DNA from: Staphylococcus kloosii | Lineage (GTDB): Bacteria; Bacillota; Bacilli; Staphylococcales; Staphylococcaceae | Length of the DNA stretch: 64,000 nucleotides | Direction: 5' to 3' | NCBI RefSeq assembly: GCF_003019255.1 | Contig: NZ_CP027846.1 | Location: 992,001-1,056,000 of the forward strand | Shown: piece by piece, positions 59,918 through 64,000 of the stretch | How positions within the stretch are numbered: position 1 is the stretch's first letter | How the letters are laid out: the number at the start of each line of letters is the position of its first letter | Notes under the pieces: generated by a model | Seen by the model: the letters and a program-made list of their open reading frames with translations, nothing else | What the model was told of the DNA's origin: nothing | Database searches by the model: none | Made by a program: the position numbers and the translations under genes

Positions 59918-61258
59918 ATGAATTTAAAATCTATAGGAATTGTTGTCGCATTGATTTTAATCATGTTTATGTCAGCGATCGAAACGTCTATTGTTTCATT
60001 AGCGCTACCTACAATAAAACATAATTTCAATGCAGGTGGTTTAGCATCTTTAGTTTTTGCAGTTTATTTTATAGCAATCGTCATTGCAAACCCTATAGTA
60101 GGTGAAGCGTTAGATCGTTTAAAAATTAGCTATATAACAATATTTGGGTTACTCTTATTTTCAATCGGTAGTTTATTTTCTGGTTTAAGTGGCTCGTTTT
60201 CTATGTTGATAATATCTCGCTTTGTTCAAGGGTTAGGTGCTGGCGTAATGATGGCACTAAGTCAAATTGTTCCTAAGTTAGCTTTTGAGATTCCACTTAG
60301 ATATAAAATTATGGGAACTGTAGGAAGTGTATGGGGCATATCAAGTATTGTAGGTCCTTTAATAGGTGGCACAATTTTACAATTTTTATCATGGCACTGG
60401 TTATTTTTTATTAATTTGCCAATTGCAGCTATCGCAATCATACTTGTGTTACTAACGTTCCACTTTAAAAATGAAACAAATGCATCTAAAACGGATAGAA
60501 AATTAGATGTCAAAGGAATGACCGTATTTTACATAATGATATTCGCGTTTTTATTTGCAGTAATGAATAAAGAGCATTTGATACTTAATCTTTTTTCAAT
60601 AATAATCACCATCATCATTGGTTATATTCTTTATCGATATGAAAAAAGTTTAAATAAGCCATTTATTCCAGTGACTGAATTTAATAAAACAATAGTCGTT
60701 ATTTTTGCTACTGATTTTATCTATGCAATGATACTTATGGGTTATAACATTTATATGCCAGTTTACTTACAAGAACAGTTACACCTTTCTCCGCTACAGA
60801 GTGGCTTTGTTGTATTCCCAATATCTATAGCATGGCTAATTTTGAACTTCTCATTAGACAAATTAGAATTGAAATTTTCAAGAAGAGGACTTTATTTATT
60901 TGCTTTTACCTTATTAATAGTTTGCGGCGTCTTAATACTATTGGTGAAAGAAATACCATTATTTATTGCCTTTAGTCTATTATTAGCTGGTGTCAGTTTT
61001 GGTACAGTATATACAAAAGATAGTGTCATTACACAAGAAGAAACCAGCCCACAACATATGAAACGCATGATGTCTCTCTATACTTTAACTAAAAGTTTGG
61101 GTAGTTCTATAGGATCAACAGTGATGGGTTATGTATATTACTTGTCATTATCGTTCGTTAAGTTCAATATTTATAATGTTATTATGCTTACTTTTGTCTT
61201 ATTAATCGCACTCGTCATATTGTGGCTAGTGACACAACATAAAGAAAGTATGAGATAG
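59918..61258 (+). CDS. sdrM: Multidrug efflux MFS transporter SdrM-like
   Basis: A DHA2-type MFS exporter of 446 residues. The N terminus IMFMSAIETSIVSLALPTI and the motif C-like segment GSVWGISSIVGPLIGGTI mark drug/H+ antiporters. Length and place before sepA and lmrS match S. aureus SdrM, which gives resistance to norfloxacin and dyes. The ATG at 59918 is chosen over ATG 59882, because GGTGAG precedes it and TM1 then begins normally. A 165-bp gap separates it from sepA. Confidence 0.88.
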   Translation: MNLKSIGIVVALILIMFMSAIETSIVSLALPTIKHNFNAGGLASLVFAVYFIAIVIANPIVGEALDRLKISYITIFGLLLFSIGSLFSGLSGSFSMLIISRFVQGLGAGVMMALSQIVPKLAFEIPLRYKIMGTVGSVWGISSIVGPLIGGTILQFLSWHWLFFINLPIAAIAIILVLLTFHFKNETNASKTDRKLDVKGMTVFYIMIFAFLFAVMNKEHLILNLFSIIITIIIGYILYRYEKSLNKPFIPVTEFNKTIVVIFATDFIYAMILMGYNIYMPVYLQEQLHLSPLQSGFVVFPISIAWLILNFSLDKLELKFSRRGLYLFAFTLLIVCGVLILLVKEIPLFIAFSLLLAGVSFGTVYTKDSVITQEETSPQHMKRMMSLYTLTKSLGSSIGSTVMGYVYYLSLSFVKFNIYNVIMLTFVLLIALVILWLVTQHKESMR

Positions 61259-61423
61259 ACAAATAAAGAGTAATTGAATTGAAGTTAATTCTTAGTTAGT
61301 ATTATAATGACTATTATTAGTATTTAACTTATGAATAGATTTATTAAAAGTTATACTTATTTAACAAGAAAATGAACCTGGTTGATATTTTGCTATAGCA
61401 CTTAATAGGAGGGCAAAGATGCT

Positions 61424-61879
61424 ATGAAGTTTATAAAGTACTTTTTCACAACGCTAATTGTTCTCACTATTTTTGTAATATCAGGTGCCATCTTTCTAAC
61501 TTTCTTAGGCTTTGGTCTGTTTGGACTAAGCCGTATTCTTATTTACTTTCATTTGGCCTATTTTGGATATAATCGAGGTTTTTACGACAATTTATTATAT
61601 TATGGTAGCTATATCGTTTTTGGTTACTTTACGTTATTTGCAGTTGAAAATTTAATGGATTATTTCAGAAAAAAACTGAGTAATAATCCATATTTTCAAG
61701 GTTTAACTTATCATTTAATAACTTTTGTCGTAACCACTTTGCTTTTTTATTTCGTTGTCCACATTCACTACACTTATATCAACATAGAATTCTGGGTAAT
61801 CGTAGTCATTATGGGACTATTGTTTATTTGTAAAGAAGTATTTTATCCAGATAGTAAAGATTTAAATCAAAAAAAATAA
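61424..61879 (+). CDS. sepA: Multidrug resistance efflux protein SepA
   Basis: A small membrane protein of 151 residues (157 in S. aureus) with four predicted helices. [39 protein letters not shown] and MDYFRKKL match SepA, which confers modest resistance to antiseptics and acriflavine by an unclear mechanism. GGAGG lies 11 nt before ATG. lmrS follows 25 bp later, so both are probably co-transcribed. Confidence 0.9.
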   Translation: MKFIKYFFTTLIVLTIFVISGAIFLTFLGFGLFGLSRILIYFHLAYFGYNRGFYDNLLYYGSYIVFGYFTLFAVENLMDYFRKKLSNNPYFQGLTYHLITFVVTTLLFYFVVHIHYTYINIEFWVIVVIMGLLFICKEVFYPDSKDLNQKK

Positions 61880-61904
61880 CCGAGTTACTGAAAGGAGTGA
61901 CTGG

Positions 61905-63344
61905 ATGCCCTCGCAATCTATATCTAATTCACAAAGAAACATGATTGTTGCGGTAATGATCGTCAGTGCGTTTGTTGCTATATTAAACCAAACATTACTA
62001 AATACGGCATTACCTCAAATAATGAAAGGTCTAAATATTTCCGAAAACACTTCACAATGGTTGGTTACGGGTTTTATGCTTGTTAATGGTGTTATGATAC
62101 CTTTAACAGCTTTCTTAATGGATAAAATTAAAACACGTCCACTTTATTTAATAGCTATGGGCGTATTTTTAATTGGTTCAATCGTCGCTGCACTTGCACC
62201 AAACTTTGGTGTATTAATGTTAGCTCGTGTAATTCAAGCAATGGGTGCAGGTATTATCATGCCATTAATGCAATTTACATTGTTTATGTTATTCCCTAAA
62301 AGTAAACGTGGTTTTGCAATGGGGTTAGCAGGTTTAGTTATCCAATTCGCACCTGCTATTGGACCTACTTTATCAGGTTTAGTAATTGATGCTACAAGTT
62401 GGAGAATGCCATTTATAATTGTTGTAGGAGTGGCGTTATTAGGATTTATATTCGGAGCTATTTTCATAAGAAGTTACAATGAAACCAAGGATACAAAACT
62501 AGATAAAAGATCTGTTGTATATTCTACTTTAGGCTTCGGAATTTTACTTTATTCATTTAGTAGTGCAGGTAATCTAGGATTTTCTAGTCCTATTGTTATT
62601 ATTGCGCTTATAGTCAGCATCTTTATAATTGGTGCATTTATTAGACGACAATTAAATATAGACAATCCATTATTAAATTTAGTCGTATTTAAAAGTAGAG
62701 TTTTCACGTTAACGACTGCTTCATCTATGATTGTTATGATGGGGATGGTAGGGCCAGCATTGTTAATTCCATTATATGTACAAAATGCATTAGGCTTATC
62801 TGCATTTTTATCTGGTTTGGTTATTATGCCTGGTGCAATTATTAACGGTATAATGTCTATATTTACTGGTAAGTTTTATGATAAATATGGTGCACGTCCA
62901 TTAATCTTAACTGGATTTACATTATTTTTAATACTTACTATATTACTTTGTTTCCTAACGGTTGAAACATCTTATATGTATTTAATTATTGTATATGCAT
63001 TAAGAATGTTTTCGGTATCATTATTAATGATGCCATTAAATACGGCTGGTATTAATTCATTGAGAAACAAAGATATTTCACATGGTACTGCTATTAGTAA
63101 CTTTGGTCGTGTTACAGCAGGTTCATTAGGTACTGCGCTTATGGTTACTTTTATGACGGTAGGGGCGAAAATTTTTGCACCTAAACCAACGGCACATGAG
63201 AGTAAAGACTTATTACAACGTCAAGCTATAGCAGGTGGTGTAGATTTTGCCTTCGCTATCGTATCCGTACTCGTAGTTATTGGATTAATAATGGCTTGGT
63301 TTGTTAGAGAAGACAGAACGAATGTAAATACGAGAGAAATTTAA
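61905..63344 (+). CDS. lmrS: Multidrug efflux MFS transporter LmrS
   Basis: A 14-helix DHA2-family exporter of 479 residues (480 in S. aureus), known there for linezolid, chloramphenicol, trimethoprim and lincomycin efflux. ILNQTLLNTALPQIMKGL near residue 30 and the motif C segment GLVIQFAPAIGPTLSGLVID are typical. GAAAGGAG precedes ATG. It ends at a clear terminator. Confidence 0.92.
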   Translation: MPSQSISNSQRNMIVAVMIVSAFVAILNQTLLNTALPQIMKGLNISENTSQWLVTGFMLVNGVMIPLTAFLMDKIKTRPLYLIAMGVFLIGSIVAALAPNFGVLMLARVIQAMGAGIIMPLMQFTLFMLFPKSKRGFAMGLAGLVIQFAPAIGPTLSGLVIDATSWRMPFIIVVGVALLGFIFGAIFIRSYNETKDTKLDKRSVVYSTLGFGILLYSFSSAGNLGFSSPIVIIALIVSIFIIGAFIRRQLNIDNPLLNLVVFKSRVFTLTTASSMIVMMGMVGPALLIPLYVQNALGLSAFLSGLVIMPGAIINGIMSIFTGKFYDKYGARPLILTGFTLFLILTILLCFLTVETSYMYLIIVYALRMFSVSLLMMPLNTAGINSLRNKDISHGTAISNFGRVTAGSLGTALMVTFMTVGAKIFAPKPTAHESKDLLQRQAIAGGVDFAFAIVSVLVVIGLIMAWFVREDRTNVNTREI

Positions 63345-63359
63345 TATATTTATGTTTAT

Positions 63360-63406
63360 AAAAGAAGTTAGTTTATTAATTTTTTAATTGTGAGCTAACT
63401 TCTTTT
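63360..63406 (+). terminator. Intrinsic terminator after lmrS
   Basis: 12-bp stem AAAAGAAGTTAG / CTAACTTCTTTT, then T-run; the loop is 23 nt. Confidence 0.85.
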
Positions 63407-63521
63407 TTCATATTAATTAAAATCTTATACTTACATTAAATTAATTATTACTATACATAGCTTATTGCAACGAGTTTTTGTTAGAATGATATTAATAATA
63501 ACAATTTGAGGGGGATTTACT

Positions 63522-64000
63522 GTGTTGACAGTTGAACAAGTTAAAGAGCTTGTTGGAAATATAAATGATCCAATAATAAATGTACCATTATCAGAAAATG
63601 ATGGTGTCGTTGAAGTCTCTATTAAAGAAGAAATTGAGCACGTTAGTGTTAAAGTTGCGATTGCACAATTAGGAGGTCAACCACAATTAGATCTTCAAAT
63701 GAAAATCGTGGAAGCCTTAAAAGAAAATGGGGCAAACACGGTAGGTATAAGGTTTGAAGAACTTCCAGCTGATACAGTTGATAAATATAAAGGGTCATCT
63801 AGTGATCAACCACAAACTATTGAAGGACTGTTATCTAAAGATAACCCAGTAGAGTTTATTGCAATTGCATCAGGTAAAGGTGGCGTTGGTAAATCAACGG
63901 TAGCGGCTAACTTAGCAGTATCTTTAGCTAGAGAAGGCAAAAAAGTAGGACTAGTTGATGCTGATATTTATGGTTTTAGTATTCCTGACATGATGGGTAT
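63522..64000 (+). CDS. mrp: Iron-sulfur cluster carrier protein Mrp/ApbC (3' end cut by window)
   Basis: The first 159 codons of a Mrp/NBP35-type P-loop ATPase that carries iron-sulfur clusters to apoproteins. An N-terminal MIP18-like domain (DUF59, about residues 1-85) is followed by the deviant Walker [11 protein letters not shown] at 117-126 and [10 protein letters not shown] at about 141-150. The GTG at 63522 is the start ([10 protein letters not shown]), behind GAGGGGG; the reading frame runs off the window. Position after lmrS matches S. aureus. Confidence 0.93.
   Translation, partial: MLTVEQVKELVGNINDPIINVPLSENDGVVEVSIKEEIEHVSVKVAIAQLGGQPQLDLQMKIVEALKENGANTVGIRFEELPADTVDKYKGSSSDQPQTIEGLLSKDNPVEFIAIASGKGGVGKSTVAANLAVSLAREGKKVGLVDADIYGFSIPDMMG

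Overview
The window is AT-rich chromosomal DNA from a Staphylococcus, probably not S. aureus itself. The markers are FemX, SarV, the staphyloferrin A locus (sfa/hts), the AmaP-Asp23 stress operon, the SdrM-SepA-LmrS efflux array, and a gene order that broadly matches the S. aureus chromosome as I remember it. Start codons include many GTG and some TTG. I see no insertion sequence, prophage, CRISPR array, tRNA or rRNA gene. No large undescribed multi-gene system is visible. The novel material is regulatory and small-gene scale.

Left part (1-21.6 kb): the end of a molybdenum cofactor operon (moeA, cut by the window edge, then mobB-moaE-moaD-mobA-moaA); the regulator sarV; a MarR-type regulator with an MFS pump under a perfect palindromic operator; a VOC-fold protein; the essential FemX; a 1041-residue RND pump; small membrane and coiled-coil proteins, one of 58 residues; an auxin-efflux-type carrier; the glcU-gdh glucose uptake/oxidation pair with CcpA-type cre sites; a GNAT protein; topoisomerase III; a purine permease and another small membrane protein.

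Centre (21.7-40.6 kb): the S10-spc-alpha ribosomal superoperon from rpsJ to rplQ, including secY, adk, infA and rpoA. It starts from a good sigma-A promoter with a leader of about 200 nt. It is followed by tandem terminators, the ECF transporter energizing module (ecfA1-ecfA2-ecfT) with truA, and then rplM-rpsI behind their own promoter and structured leader.

Right part (40.6-64 kb): a divergent oxidoreductase cluster (one luciferase-like and two medium-chain reductases); the sigma-B-type amaP-DUF2273-asp23 operon; the staphyloferrin A synthesis, export and uptake locus (sfaD divergent from sfaABC, then htsABC), with two Fur boxes placed inside promoters; a YjiH-type membrane protein; an IsdG-type heme monooxygenase with a non-Fur palindromic operator; a small PH-domain-like protein; a YdjM-family protein behind a LexA-like box; a UDP-sugar pyrophosphorylase; a hemolysin III family protein; the efflux array sdrM-sepA-lmrS; and the start of mrp, cut by the right edge.

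Functionally the window combines translation and secretion core genes, cofactor and vitamin supply (Moco, ECF), iron acquisition and heme breakdown, and several drug or lipid efflux pumps. Most transcription units are closed by clear intrinsic terminators, several of them bidirectional.
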